64,000 nt of DNA, taken from contig NZ_FOGI01000009.1 of the NCBI RefSeq assembly GCF_900111175.1, positions 62,001 to 126,000 on the forward strand, given 5' to 3'. Below the pieces are notes generated by a model. That model ran no database searches, was not told the origin of the DNA, and saw only the letters and a program-made list of their open reading frames with translations. The position numbers were made by a program, and so were the translations under genes. This document shows, one piece after another, positions 26,304 through 35,108 of the stretch (position 1 is its first letter; every line of letters starts with the position of its first letter). This DNA comes from Actinokineospora terrae (GTDB lineage Bacteria; Actinomycetota; Actinomycetes; Mycobacteriales; Pseudonocardiaceae).

Positions 26304-28153
26304 GCGCCGACCTGGGAGGCCTTGGCGAACTCGCGGTGCCAGACCTCCAGAGAGAGCAGCGTCCACAGCCGGGGCTGCTCGTTGCGGGTGCCCGCGTGGT
26401 GCTCGTCGAGCAGCTTGCGCACCGCGGCCGGGTCCAGCTGGCCCGCCACGAACGACGACGGGCCGGTGAGCAGGTCGTTGGCCATCTCGCGCAGGCCGTC
26501 GCGGAACCAGGCGTCCAGCGGCACCTTGAAGCCGGACTTGGCGCGGTCGACGACGTCACCGGGCAGGTGCGCCCTGGCGACCTCCTTGACCACCCACTTG
26601 GTCACCCCGTTGCGGACCTTGACCGAGCTGGGCAGCGAGAACGCCAGCTCGACCAGCCGGTGGTCCAGGAACGGCGGCCGCAGCTCCAGCGAGGCGGCCA
26701 TGGACATCCGGTCACCGCGCTCGAGCAGGTTGTCGGCCAGCCAGGCGTGCGAGTCGGCGTAGAGCATCCGGCTCAGCGCGTCGCCGCGCCCCCGCTGGTA
26801 CGGGGCGATGGCGCTGCGCACGGCGGGACCGCCCAGCAGGCCGTCGCGCTCGCGCTCGGTGAACGGGGCGAACCAGCCGCGCATGCGCTCGGCGGAACTG
26901 CCCTCGCCCATCGCCCGCACCGCGACACCGAGCCGCGACTGGGACGCGGGCAGCGCCCGCTCCAGCCGGGGCAGGATCCGACCGCGCAGCGGCGCCGGGA
27001 TCAGCCCGGCCCAGCGGGTCGCCTGGGCGAAGCGGTACTTCGGGTACCCGCCGAACAGCTCGTCGCTGCCCTCGCCGGACAGCACGACCTTGACCTGGGT
27101 GCGGGCCAGCTCGGCCAGCTTGAACACCGCCACGTCGGCCGGTTCGGACAGCGGCGCGTCGCGGTGCCAGCTGAGCTTGTGCCAGTTGTCCTTGAAGTCC
27201 TCGGCGGTGACGATCACCTCGTGGTGCTCGCTGCCGACCAGGTCGGCGACCTTGCGCGCCCAGTTGAGCTCGTCGACCCTCGGGTCGCCGAACCCGGCGG
27301 AGAAGGTGTGCAGGCCCTCGCCCCGCTTGGCCTTGGCGGTCAGCGCCGAGATCAGGCTGGAGTCGATGCCGCCGGACAGGTAGGCGCCCACCGGGACGTC
27401 GGCGACCAGGGCGTCGGCGATGGACGCGTCGAGCGCGTCGGCGACCAGCCGGACGGCGGCCTCCGGGGTGACGTCGCGGTGCGCGGCGTCGGCCGGGATC
27501 TGCCAGTAGGCGCGCAGCCGGACCTGCCCGTCGCGGCCGAGGGTCAGCCGGTGGCCCTGCGGGACCTTGCGGACGCCGTCGACCAGCGTGTACGGGGCGG
27601 GCACCGACCGGTGCGCCAGGTAGTCGTGCAGGCTGGCCACGTCGACACCGCGCTGCCCGATCGCCGGGAGCAGGGCCTTGATCTCCGAGGCGAAGGCGAA
27701 GACCTCGTTGTCGATGTAGTAGTACAGCGGCAGGATGCCGAGCCGGTCGCGCACCAGGTGCAGCTCGCCGGTGTCGGCGTCGCTGATGGCGTAGGCGAAC
27801 TGGCCGCGCAGCTTGGTGACGCTCTCGACGCCGTGCCGGTCGTAGAGCGCCAGCAGGGTCTCGGTGTCACCGCTGGTGCGGAACGGGTAGTCCAGCTGGT
27901 CGCGCAGCTGCCGGTAGTTGAGGATCTCGCCGTTGAAGGCGATCACCTTGCGCCGGTCCGGGGTCGCCATCGGCTGCACCGAGGCGCCCAGGTCGATGAT
28001 GGAGAGCCGGGTGTGCGCGAAGCCGGTGGACCCCTCGATCCAGGTCCCCGCGTCGTCCGGGCCGCGGTGGTGCAGCCGCCTGGCCATCTCGACCAGCACG
28101 GCCGGGTCCACCGGCGCCCCGTCCAGCCTGCGCACTCCGGCGATTCCGCACAT
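26300..28153 (-). CDS. asparagine-synthase-like glutamine amidotransferase
   Basis: A 617-residue class II amidotransferase/synthetase. Nucleophile Cys2 (MCGIAGV) heads the glutaminase domain (1 to about 200; RGPDDAG, HTRLSIIDL, FNGEILNY). The ATP-pyrophosphatase motif SGGIDSS is at 260-266, with SGEGSDELFGGYPKY further on. It is a complete AsnB-type enzyme. In polysaccharide loci such enzymes (for example WbpS) amidate uronic acids; that role fits the uronic-acid genes here better than asparagine supply. The start is fixed by Cys2. A much longer open frame in the same register is not coding upstream of it. The gap to the upstream gene is only 2 bp. Confidence 0.88.
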   Translation of the reverse strand: MCGIAGVRRLDGAPVDPAVLVEMARRLHHRGPDDAGTWIEGSTGFAHTRLSIIDLGASVQPMATPDRRKVIAFNGEILNYRQLRDQLDYPFRTSGDTETLLALYDRHGVESVTKLRGQFAYAISDADTGELHLVRDRLGILPLYYYIDNEVFAFASEIKALLPAIGQRGVDVASLHDYLAHRSVPAPYTLVDGVRKVPQGHRLTLGRDGQVRLRAYWQIPADAAHRDVTPEAAVRLVADALDASIADALVADVPVGAYLSGGIDSSLISALTAKAKRGEGLHTFSAGFGDPRVDELNWARKVADLVGSEHHEVIVTAEDFKDNWHKLSWHRDAPLSEPADVAVFKLAELARTQVKVVLSGEGSDELFGGYPKYRFAQATRWAGLIPAPLRGRILPRLERALPASQSRLGVAVRAMGEGSSAERMRGWFAPFTERERDGLLGGPAVRSAIAPYQRGRGDALSRMLYADSHAWLADNLLERGDRMSMAASLELRPPFLDHRLVELAFSLPSSVKVRNGVTKWVVKEVARAHLPGDVVDRAKSGFKVPLDAWFRDGLREMANDLLTGPSSFVAGQLDPAAVRKLLDEHHAGTRNEQPRLWTLLSLEVWHREFAKASQVGA

Positions 28154-28155
28154 CG

Positions 28156-30288
28156 CTACCGCTGCCCTTCGGCCAGGTCCATCAGCTGCCGCGCCCGCGA
28201 GTCCCACGAGGCCGGCAGCACGGCTTCCCGCCTGCCCTCCACAGTGGACAAGCCGCCGTCGGTGAGAGTCTGCCGGACGGCCGCGACGAACGCGTCGTGG
28301 CCCTGGGCGATCCTGATCAGCTCGGGGTACTGGTGCACCTCGGGGAAGTCGGTGCTGACCACGGCGAGGCCGAGGGCCAGGTACTCCTTCATCTTGATCG
28401 GGTTCGCGTGCTTGATCCAGTCGTTGTCCAGCCACGGCATGATCGCCACGTCGAAGCCGGTGCCGTAGGCCGGGATCTGGGCGTACGGGCGGAAGTCGAG
28501 CCAGTGCACGTTCGGGTACTTGGCGAAGCGCTCCATCGACAGCGTCGCGTCGCCGATGAGCACCAGCGAGGCCTCGGGGAACTCCTGGGCGAGGCGCTCG
28601 AGCAGGTCGAAGTCGACCAGGTAGTCGTCGAGGCTGCCGAAGAACCCGATGCGCGGGCCGGGGATGCTCGCGATGTCGGCGGGCAGCTCCGCCCGGCGGC
28701 GGAAGTGCTGCAGGTCGACGCCGTGGTCGAGGAAGTGCGCCCGGTCCTGGGTGAGGCCGGACTCCTCGCCCTGGAGCTGGCGGCTGACGTAGAGGACGTG
28801 GTCGCTGCCCGCGAGCAGCTTGTCCTCCAGCGCGGCGATGGTGCTCTGGTCGGCCTCGGGGAACGCCGAGTGCCGGTCGGAGCGGTTGAACACCAGCCGC
28901 CGGTGCTCGAAGCCCTGCACCACGTCCCACGCGGTCGGGATGGTCGCCACCACGATCGGGTTGGGCATCCGCAGCACCGCGCACACGGCCCGCACCTGCG
29001 CGCGGACCAGCTTGGCGCCCAGGGCGCGGACCCGCTCGCTGCCGTAGAAGGGCAGCGGCAGCGGGGTCATCACGTAGTAGCCGGGCACGTCGGGCAGCGG
29101 GCGGCGCACCAGCTTGGCGACGCTGCCCGCCTTGCGCAGGATGCGGCGGACGAACTGGGTGCTCTTGCCCGGCGTCGGCATCCGCAGGCCGATGCTGTTG
29201 ACCAGCAGGACCTTGCGGTGCTCGGCGACCCGGCGCATCAGCTGGAAGTCCGAGTGGGCCTGGTTGTGGTACCACCAGTCCTGCGCGGAGAAGCAGACGT
29301 ACGGCGGAGCGTCCTTCGAGGGCTTTGCTGGGGCGGACAAGGGCGCGGGCCAGGCGCGCTGGGTGAGCAGCGCCTTGACGGCGGCCTTGTGCGTCGCCGA
29401 ACCGCGCGCGGCCCTCGGCAGGCTGTTGAGCAGGGACGCGGCCCACATACCGGCGGCGGCGACCTTGCCGTGCCGCTCGCGGTGCAGCCGGACCTTGTTG
29501 GTGACCAGCAGCGACCACAGGCGCGGCGACGTGCCGGACTCGCCACCGAGGTGCACGGCGCGCGCGGCGGGCTCGTAGTAGGTCTTGAAGCCCTTCGCCC
29601 CGGCGCGGAGCATGAACTCGGTCTCCTCCGAGTAGAGCAGGTAGCGCTCCTCGATGGGCCCGATGGCCTCGATGCACTCGCGGGTGACCAGCCACGCGGC
29701 GCCGGTGGCCCAGTCGACGAAGCCCGCGCGCTCGTAAGCGGCGGGCTTGGTGACGGTCTCGCCGAGCGGTCCGAACCGCCCGGCCCTGCGGCCGCCGAGG
29801 ACGGCCTCGCCGAGGGTCCGCAGCACGGTCGGGGTGCGGCGCAGCGAGTGCTGGATGCTGCCGTCCGGCTCGGTGAGCTTCGGCGCGACGACCCCCACAC
29901 CCGGCTGGACCGCCGCGCGCAGCGCCTTGACCGCGCCGGGGGCCAGCCGGATGTCGGCGTTGAGGACCAGCACGTCGCAGCCGTCGGCGTGGGCGAACCC
30001 GGTGTTGACGCCCGCGGCGAAGCCGTCGTTGCCCGTCCGGTGCACGACCTTGACCTCGTTGTCGGTCAACGCGACCACGTCGGCGGTGCCGTCCTGGGAC
30101 GCGTTGTCGACCACGATGATCCGCGACTCGCCCGCGCCCTCAAGGGCGGCGGGCAGGGCGCGCAGGCAGTCCGCGATCACCTCGGCGCTGTTGTAGGTGA
30201 CGATGACGATCGCGATGGGGCGGGAGGGCTGGGTGGAACCAGCGACAGGGCGGGAGGGGAGTCCAGCACCGCCCCGAGCGGAGGTCAT
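28156..30288 (-). CDS. two-domain glycosyltransferase (GT2 plus GT4/GT1-like)
   Basis: A 710-residue fusion. Residues about 24-265 are a WbbL-type GT2 (IVIVTYNSAEVIADCLRAL, VVDNASQDGTADVV, DXD-like NADIR at 110-114, FVDWATGAAWLVTRE). Residues about 340-710 are a GT-B enzyme (YVCFSAQDWWYHNQAHSDFQ, then IGFFGSLDDYLVDFDLLERL, VHWLDFRPYAQIPAYGTGFD, NPIKMKEYLALGLAVVSTDF with the donor-site Glu). One polypeptide could add two successive sugars. The start at 30288 overlaps the stop of the aminotransferase gene (ATGA). Both domains look intact. Confidence 0.88.
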   Translation of the reverse strand: MTSARGGAGLPSRPVAGSTQPSRPIAIVIVTYNSAEVIADCLRALPAALEGAGESRIIVVDNASQDGTADVVALTDNEVKVVHRTGNDGFAAGVNTGFAHADGCDVLVLNADIRLAPGAVKALRAAVQPGVGVVAPKLTEPDGSIQHSLRRTPTVLRTLGEAVLGGRRAGRFGPLGETVTKPAAYERAGFVDWATGAAWLVTRECIEAIGPIEERYLLYSEETEFMLRAGAKGFKTYYEPAARAVHLGGESGTSPRLWSLLVTNKVRLHRERHGKVAAAGMWAASLLNSLPRAARGSATHKAAVKALLTQRAWPAPLSAPAKPSKDAPPYVCFSAQDWWYHNQAHSDFQLMRRVAEHRKVLLVNSIGLRMPTPGKSTQFVRRILRKAGSVAKLVRRPLPDVPGYYVMTPLPLPFYGSERVRALGAKLVRAQVRAVCAVLRMPNPIVVATIPTAWDVVQGFEHRRLVFNRSDRHSAFPEADQSTIAALEDKLLAGSDHVLYVSRQLQGEESGLTQDRAHFLDHGVDLQHFRRRAELPADIASIPGPRIGFFGSLDDYLVDFDLLERLAQEFPEASLVLIGDATLSMERFAKYPNVHWLDFRPYAQIPAYGTGFDVAIMPWLDNDWIKHANPIKMKEYLALGLAVVSTDFPEVHQYPELIRIAQGHDAFVAAVRQTLTDGGLSTVEGRREAVLPASWDSRARQLMDLAEGQR

Positions 30289-31412
30289 GACGCCACCAGG
30301 CCCAGGGCGTCGGCGAGGGCGCCGACGATGTGCTTCTGGTCGGCGTCGGTGATCTCGTGGTGCAGCGGCAGGATCAGCGAGCGGGTCGCCAGCTCCTCGG
30401 TGCCGGGCAGCGGGGCGTGCGGGTGACCGGCGTAGGCGGGCTCCATGTGCGCGGCCATGATGCCGCGGCGGGCGGAGACGCCGGCCTCGGCGAGCTTGCC
30501 GAGGACCACCAGCAGGTCGGGGGCGCCGTCGGGCAGCGCGACCCAGAACGACTGGTAGTTCGTGGTGCCGTGCGCCGGGTCGGTGACCGCGCGCAGGCCG
30601 AGCGGGGCGAGCAGCTCGTGGTAGCGGGCCGCCAGCGCGCGCCGCTGCTCGATGATCCCGTTCAGGCGCCCGAGCTGCACCAGGCCCATGGCGGCCTGGA
30701 TGTCGGTCATCCGGTAGTTGAACGCGGTCTCCACATAGGACTCGACGACCGCGCCGCCTGCGGCGTGCCGGTCGGCGGCCGACATGCTCATGCCGTGCTC
30801 GCGCAGCCTGCGCAGGCGGGTGGCCCACTCGGCGTCGTCGGTGGTGATCATGCCGCCCTCACCGGTGGTGAGCAGCTTGCGCGGGTGGAACGACCAGGCC
30901 GCGAGCAGCGCGCCGGTGCCGACCGGGTTGCCGTCCAGGGTGGACCCGGCGGCGCAGGCGGCGTCCTCGACGACCGGCACGTCACCGGCGATCGCGCGGA
31001 TCGCCTTGACGTCGGCCGGGACCCCGCCCTGGTGCACGATCATGATCGCCTTGGTGGCGGGGGTGATCGCGGCCGCGACGGTCTCGGCGGTCAGGTTGCC
31101 GGTCAGCGGGTCGATGTCGGCGAACACCGGGGTCGCGCCGCAGTAGCGGACGGCGTTGGCGGTCGCGATGAACGACAGCGACGGCACGACGACCTCGTCG
31201 CCGGGGCCGACACCCAGCAGGTGCAGGCACAGGTGCAGGCCGGTGGTGCAGTTGGACACGGCGACGCCGTGCGCCGCGCCGACCCGCTCGGCGAAGGCCT
31301 TCTCGAACGCGGCGACCCGCGGCCCCTGCGCCACCCAGCCGGACCGGACGGTCTCCGCGACGGCGAGGGCCTCTTCCTCACCGAGCAGCGGCTTCATCAC
31401 GGGAATGGCCAT
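30285..31412 (-). CDS. DegT/DnrJ/EryC1 sugar aminotransferase (second)
   Basis: A 375-residue PLP enzyme distinct from the one at 24443. It has IPVMKPLLGEEEALAVAETV at the N-terminus, PLP Asp150 in VVEDAACAAGS, Schiff-base Lys179 in WSFHPRKLLTTGEGG, and FNYRMTDIQAAMGLVQL. This pattern fits 4-keto aminotransferases of the perosamine-synthase/PseC/ArnB type. Two aminotransferases in one operon imply two amino sugars, or amino groups on two positions. The start overlaps the epimerase stop as TGATG. The extra N-terminal codons up to 31481 are in the epimerase gene and were not used. Confidence 0.9.
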   Translation of the reverse strand: MAIPVMKPLLGEEEALAVAETVRSGWVAQGPRVAAFEKAFAERVGAAHGVAVSNCTTGLHLCLHLLGVGPGDEVVVPSLSFIATANAVRYCGATPVFADIDPLTGNLTAETVAAAITPATKAIMIVHQGGVPADVKAIRAIAGDVPVVEDAACAAGSTLDGNPVGTGALLAAWSFHPRKLLTTGEGGMITTDDAEWATRLRRLREHGMSMSAADRHAAGGAVVESYVETAFNYRMTDIQAAMGLVQLGRLNGIIEQRRALAARYHELLAPLGLRAVTDPAHGTTNYQSFWVALPDGAPDLLVVLGKLAEAGVSARRGIMAAHMEPAYAGHPHAPLPGTEELATRSLILPLHHEITDADQKHIVGALADALGLVAS

Positions 31413-32431
31413 CAGGCGGCACCCCCAGCAGTGTCGACAACTGCGGCCTTCGCTGTGTTGATCTTCTCCGTACGCCACCACTCGACGAGCCCACGCAGGC
31501 CCTCGTCCAGCTTGATCTCCGGACGCCAGCCCAGCTCGCGCTCGGCGGCGCTGATGTCGGCGAGGCGGCGGGTCACGCCGTTGACCTTGCGCTCGGGGCC
31601 GTGCTCGACACCCAGGTCCGAGCCCATCGCCGCGAGCAGCGCCTCGGCCAGCCCGAGCAGGCTGGTCTCGGACGAGCTGGCGATGTTGTAGACGGTGTCG
31701 GTGACGTCCGCGCGGGCCGCGAGCAGGTTGGCCCTGGCGATGTCGTGGACGTGCACGAAGTCCATCGTCTGCGCGCCGTCACCGAAGATCAGCGGCGCCT
31801 TGCCGTCGACGATGCGCTCCATCCAGCGGATGAGCACCTCCGTGTAGAGGCCGTGCACGTCCATACGCGGACCGTATACGTTGAAGTAACGCAACGCGAC
31901 ATAGTCCAGGTCCTGCATGGCCTTGAAGCTGCGCAGCATGCCCTCGTTGAACGCCTTCGCGGCGCCGTAGAAGGTGTCGTTGTTGTACGGGTGGTGCCGC
32001 TCGTCGGTCGGGAACGTCTCGGCCAGGCCGTAGATCGACGCCGAGCTGGACGCGATGACCTTCTTGACACCCTCGGCCGCGGCGGCCTCGATGATGGTGA
32101 AGGTGCCGTCGACCAGGCTCTCCAGCGCCAGCCGGGGCTCCTCGGCGCACTGGGTGATGCGGATGGCGGCCAGGTGGAACACCAGGTCGACACCCTTGGT
32201 CAGCGAGCCGACCAGCGTGCGGTCGTTGATGTCGCCGTCGACCACCTTGAGCCGGTCACCGGCGGCGGCAGCGGCGTCGGCCAGGTTCTCCCGGCGGCCG
32301 CGCACGAAGTTGTCCAGCACCGTCACCTCGGCGGCACCGGCGGCGACCAGCTGGTCGACCACGGACGAGCCGATGGTCCCCGCCCCGCCGGTGACCAGGA
32401 TGCGCTGGCCCTCGATCGGCTGCGCGCTCAT
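31412..32431 (-). CDS. NAD-dependent sugar epimerase/dehydratase (extended SDR)
   Basis: A 339-residue extended SDR. It has Rossmann motif GGAGTIG (15-21), HLAAI, SSSASIYG with the catalytic Ser, and Tyr155-xxx-Lys159 in YGAAK. The C-terminal half has YFNVYGPRMDVHGLYTEVL and GDGAQTMDFVHVHDIA. It resembles UDP-GlcNAc/UDP-glucose 4-epimerases (WbpP/GalE type) more than 4,6-dehydratases, but the reaction cannot be fixed from motifs alone. It supplies a nucleotide sugar for the repeat unit. ATGA overlap with the upstream WlbA-like gene. Confidence 0.88.
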   Translation of the reverse strand: MSAQPIEGQRILVTGGAGTIGSSVVDQLVAAGAAEVTVLDNFVRGRRENLADAAAAAGDRLKVVDGDINDRTLVGSLTKGVDLVFHLAAIRITQCAEEPRLALESLVDGTFTIIEAAAAEGVKKVIASSSASIYGLAETFPTDERHHPYNNDTFYGAAKAFNEGMLRSFKAMQDLDYVALRYFNVYGPRMDVHGLYTEVLIRWMERIVDGKAPLIFGDGAQTMDFVHVHDIARANLLAARADVTDTVYNIASSSETSLLGLAEALLAAMGSDLGVEHGPERKVNGVTRRLADISAAERELGWRPEIKLDEGLRGLVEWWRTEKINTAKAAVVDTAGGAA

Positions 32432-33495
32432 GCGTTGACTCCCTCGGTGCTTGTTTCGACAGAGCGGATCGGCAGGAAGACCCCGCCCTTAGCGAGGCTC
32501 GCGGACGCGGCCTCCAGGATGGAGAGCACGCGCAGGCCGGAGCGGCCGTCGGTCAGCGGCGGGCGGCTCTGGGTGATCGAGTCGCGGAACTCGGCCATCA
32601 CCGCGCGCAGCGCCTCCTTCTCGGGCAGCGCGGGGGCGACCATGTCGCCGGTCCGGTAGGACACCATCGTCTGCGCGCGGGTCTGCTCGCCGATCTCGGT
32701 GGCGTCCTTGCGGTCGACGCCGCGGTCGTAGATGGCCAGGCGCTGGGCCGGGTTCAGGTCGTCCCACACCACGGTGCGCGAGGAGCCGCCGATGATCATC
32801 GTGCGGACCTTGGTCGGCGACAGCCAGTTCACGTGCACGTGGGCCATGGCCCCGCCGGTGAGCTCGATGGTCAGGTGCGCGACGCAGGCCCGACCGGCCC
32901 CGATCGGGTCCGACCCGTGCGCGGCGACCGCGATCGGCTGCACGCCGTCGGGCAGGATCGACAGGAAGATCGACAGGTCGTGCGGCGCGAGGTCCCACAG
33001 CACGTCCACGTCCGGCTGCACCAGGCCCAGGTTGATGCGCACCGAGTCCAGGTACTGCACCGACCCGATGCCGCCGCCGCGGACCAGGTTGCGCAGGTGC
33101 TCCACGACCGGGGTGTAGCAGTAGGTGTGGTCGAGCATGAGGGTCAGGCCGCGCTTGTCGGCGGCCTCCACCAGCAGGCGGCCCTCGTCGTAGGTCGCCG
33201 CGAGGGGCTTCTCGACCAGCACGTGCTTGCCTGCCTCGAGCGCCTTCATGGCGACCGGCAGGTGCGTCGCGGCCGGGGTCGCGATGGCCACCGCGTCCAC
33301 CGCCGGGTCGGCGAGGACCTCGTCGAGGGAGTCGGACACCGCGACGGTGGAGTACTCGCCGAGCACCTTGCGCGCCCGGTCGGCGTCGAGGTCGCACAGG
33401 TACTGCAACCGCAGGCCGGGGGTGGCCTGCGCGTTGCGCACCAGGTTCGGCCCCCAGTACCCCGCGCCGATGACGGCTAGCCCGATGGTTCCCAC
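32428..33495 (-). CDS. WlbA-like Gfo/Idh/MocA sugar dehydrogenase
   Basis: A 355-residue Gfo/Idh/MocA oxidoreductase. The N-terminal NAD domain has VIGAGYWGPNLVR (GAGYWG at 10-15) and the conserved VEKPLA (Glu95-Lys96-Pro97). The substrate domain follows, with LMLDHTYCYTPVVEHLRNLV and DLAPHDLSIFL (catalytic-region His). The GYWGPNLVRN start is typical of WlbA/WbpB-type enzymes, which oxidise C3 of UDP-GlcNAc-uronic acid. It is the first enzyme in the three-step route with the DegT enzyme at 24443 and the WlbB-like acetyltransferase. Confidence 0.87.
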   Translation of the reverse strand: MGTIGLAVIGAGYWGPNLVRNAQATPGLRLQYLCDLDADRARKVLGEYSTVAVSDSLDEVLADPAVDAVAIATPAATHLPVAMKALEAGKHVLVEKPLAATYDEGRLLVEAADKRGLTLMLDHTYCYTPVVEHLRNLVRGGGIGSVQYLDSVRINLGLVQPDVDVLWDLAPHDLSIFLSILPDGVQPIAVAAHGSDPIGAGRACVAHLTIELTGGAMAHVHVNWLSPTKVRTMIIGGSSRTVVWDDLNPAQRLAIYDRGVDRKDATEIGEQTRAQTMVSYRTGDMVAPALPEKEALRAVMAEFRDSITQSRPPLTDGRSGLRVLSILEAASASLAKGGVFLPIRSVETSTEGVNA

Positions 33496-33587
33496 GCTGA
33501 ATCCCCTTAGTCAGTGCTGATTCCCACCCGCACCGGCCCCTGCGCCGGTGCGGGCGTGTCGAGTTGGATCCCCGGGTCGCGGGGGTG

Positions 33588-35108
33588 TTAGTAGGCGCCC
33601 TGGCCGGTGAACACGGCCCGGAACGTCTTCCACAGGATGACCGCGTCCAGCGCCAAGGACCAATCCTCGACGTAGCGCAGGTCCAGTCGGACCGCTTCCT
33701 CCCACGGGAGGTCGCTGCGGCCGCTGACCTGCCACAACCCGGTCAGGCCCGGCTTGACCAGCAGCCTGCGGCGCACGTCGGGGGCGTAGCGGGCGCTCTC
33801 CTCCGGCAGCGGCGGGCGCGGCCCGACCAGCGACATCGGGCCTGCGAGCACGTTGAACAGCTGCGGCAGCTCATCGATGGAGTAGCGGCGCAGGATCGCA
33901 CCCACCCGGGTGACGCGCGGGTCCTTGCGCATCTTGAACAGCAGGCCGTGGCCCTCGTTCTGCTCGGCGAGCTGGGTGACCAGCTTGTGCGCGTTGACGA
34001 CCATGGTGCGGAACTTGATGATGGTGAACTCGCGGCCGTCCTTGCCGACCCGGCGCTGCTTGTAGAACACCGGCCCGCGGGTGTCGATGGCGATCGCCAG
34101 CATCACCGCGATCATCACCGGGGACAGCAGCGTCAGCAGGAGCGCGGCGCCGACCTTGTCGAAGACGTCCTTGACCACGCGGCGCACACCGGTGAACGAG
34201 GGGGCCGACACCCGCAGCAGCGGCATGCCGAGCACGGCGTCGACGTGCAGGCGGGGACCGGCGACCTCCATGAGCACGGGGGCGACGACCATCTCGGCGC
34301 CGGAACCCTCGAGCTTCCAGGCGAGCTGCTGCAGGCGCTTGGGGGTCCAGTAGGCGTCCGGGGTCACCGCGACGATGCGGTAGCCGCCACGGCGCGCGTG
34401 GGTGGCCAGGTCGCGCAGCTGGCCGACCACGGGCACACCGTCGATCTCGGTGACGTCCTCGCCCATGCCGTCGGTGGTGCAGACCGCGGCGACCCGCCAG
34501 CCCAGGTGGGTGGCGCCGCGGGTGCGGGTGATGAGGTCGCGGATGGTCTCGACGTTGCCCGCGGCCATCACCGGCAGCAGGCAGCGGCCCTCGCGGCGGG
34601 CGCGGTGCAGGAACTGGCGCAGCACGTAGCGCATCGGGAAGACGAGCAGCGCGGTCGCCGGGACCACGATGAACACCCACGGGCGGATGCGGGTGATGTC
34701 GAAGAGCAGGCCACCGAGGGCCAGCACGACGGACGCGGCCACGAAGGCGCGACCGAGGCGGCGGAACTCCTCGGCGCCCTGGCCCAGGATTGCGAGATTC
34801 CACACCCGGTTAACCATCAGGGACACGACGAGGACGCCGAAGGTGACGACAGCAGTCGGCGTGAGGAGCGGGCTGGTGGGGTCGACCCGGTAGGTGACGA
34901 ATCCACCGACGACCAGAACCCCGAACAGCACGGAGAACAGGTCCGACAGCAGGACGCCGGTGCGGTAGCGAGGCTCCCATCCCGCCACGGGCGGGTACGA
35001 GGGCTCGCCCGCAGGCAGGCTGCGACGCGGCTTGGTGCCACGGCGCTGGCCGCCTGGCGCTGGCCAGAGGGACGTTCTGCGGCGCGGGAGGCCGACTTGG
35101 TCACGCAT
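33588..35108 (-). CDS. polyprenyl-phosphate sugar-1-phosphate transferase (priming enzyme)
   Basis: A 506-residue WbaP/CpsE-type initiating transferase. It has four predicted N-terminal helices (about 50-145), a CoA-binding-like cytosolic domain (about 150-300), a re-entrant helix (DVFDKVGAALLLTLLSPVMI) and the catalytic bacterial sugar transferase domain (GPVFYKQRRVGKDGREF, KFRTMVVNA, RRYSIDELPQLFNVL, MSLVGPRPPLP, KPGLTGLWQVSGR). It puts the first sugar phosphate on the lipid carrier. The ATG at 35108 has GGGGGA at a good distance. An earlier Met at 35150 lacks a ribosome site. It heads the leftward operon, 92 bp ahead of the WlbA-like gene. Confidence 0.92.
   Translation of the reverse strand: MRDQVGLPRRRTSLWPAPGGQRRGTKPRRSLPAGEPSYPPVAGWEPRYRTGVLLSDLFSVLFGVLVVGGFVTYRVDPTSPLLTPTAVVTFGVLVVSLMVNRVWNLAILGQGAEEFRRLGRAFVAASVVLALGGLLFDITRIRPWVFIVVPATALLVFPMRYVLRQFLHRARREGRCLLPVMAAGNVETIRDLITRTRGATHLGWRVAAVCTTDGMGEDVTEIDGVPVVGQLRDLATHARRGGYRIVAVTPDAYWTPKRLQQLAWKLEGSGAEMVVAPVLMEVAGPRLHVDAVLGMPLLRVSAPSFTGVRRVVKDVFDKVGAALLLTLLSPVMIAVMLAIAIDTRGPVFYKQRRVGKDGREFTIIKFRTMVVNAHKLVTQLAEQNEGHGLLFKMRKDPRVTRVGAILRRYSIDELPQLFNVLAGPMSLVGPRPPLPEESARYAPDVRRRLLVKPGLTGLWQVSGRSDLPWEEAVRLDLRYVEDWSLALDAVILWKTFRAVFTGQGAY

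Noticed and set aside
26300..29695. A leftward open frame of over 1100 codons suggesting a fusion ahead of the asparagine-synthase-like protein
   Set aside because: The part before 28153 is Arg/Pro-rich antisense-like sequence in the frame-shifted shadow of the glycosyltransferase gene. The enzyme needs an N-terminal Cys after Met, which fixes the start.
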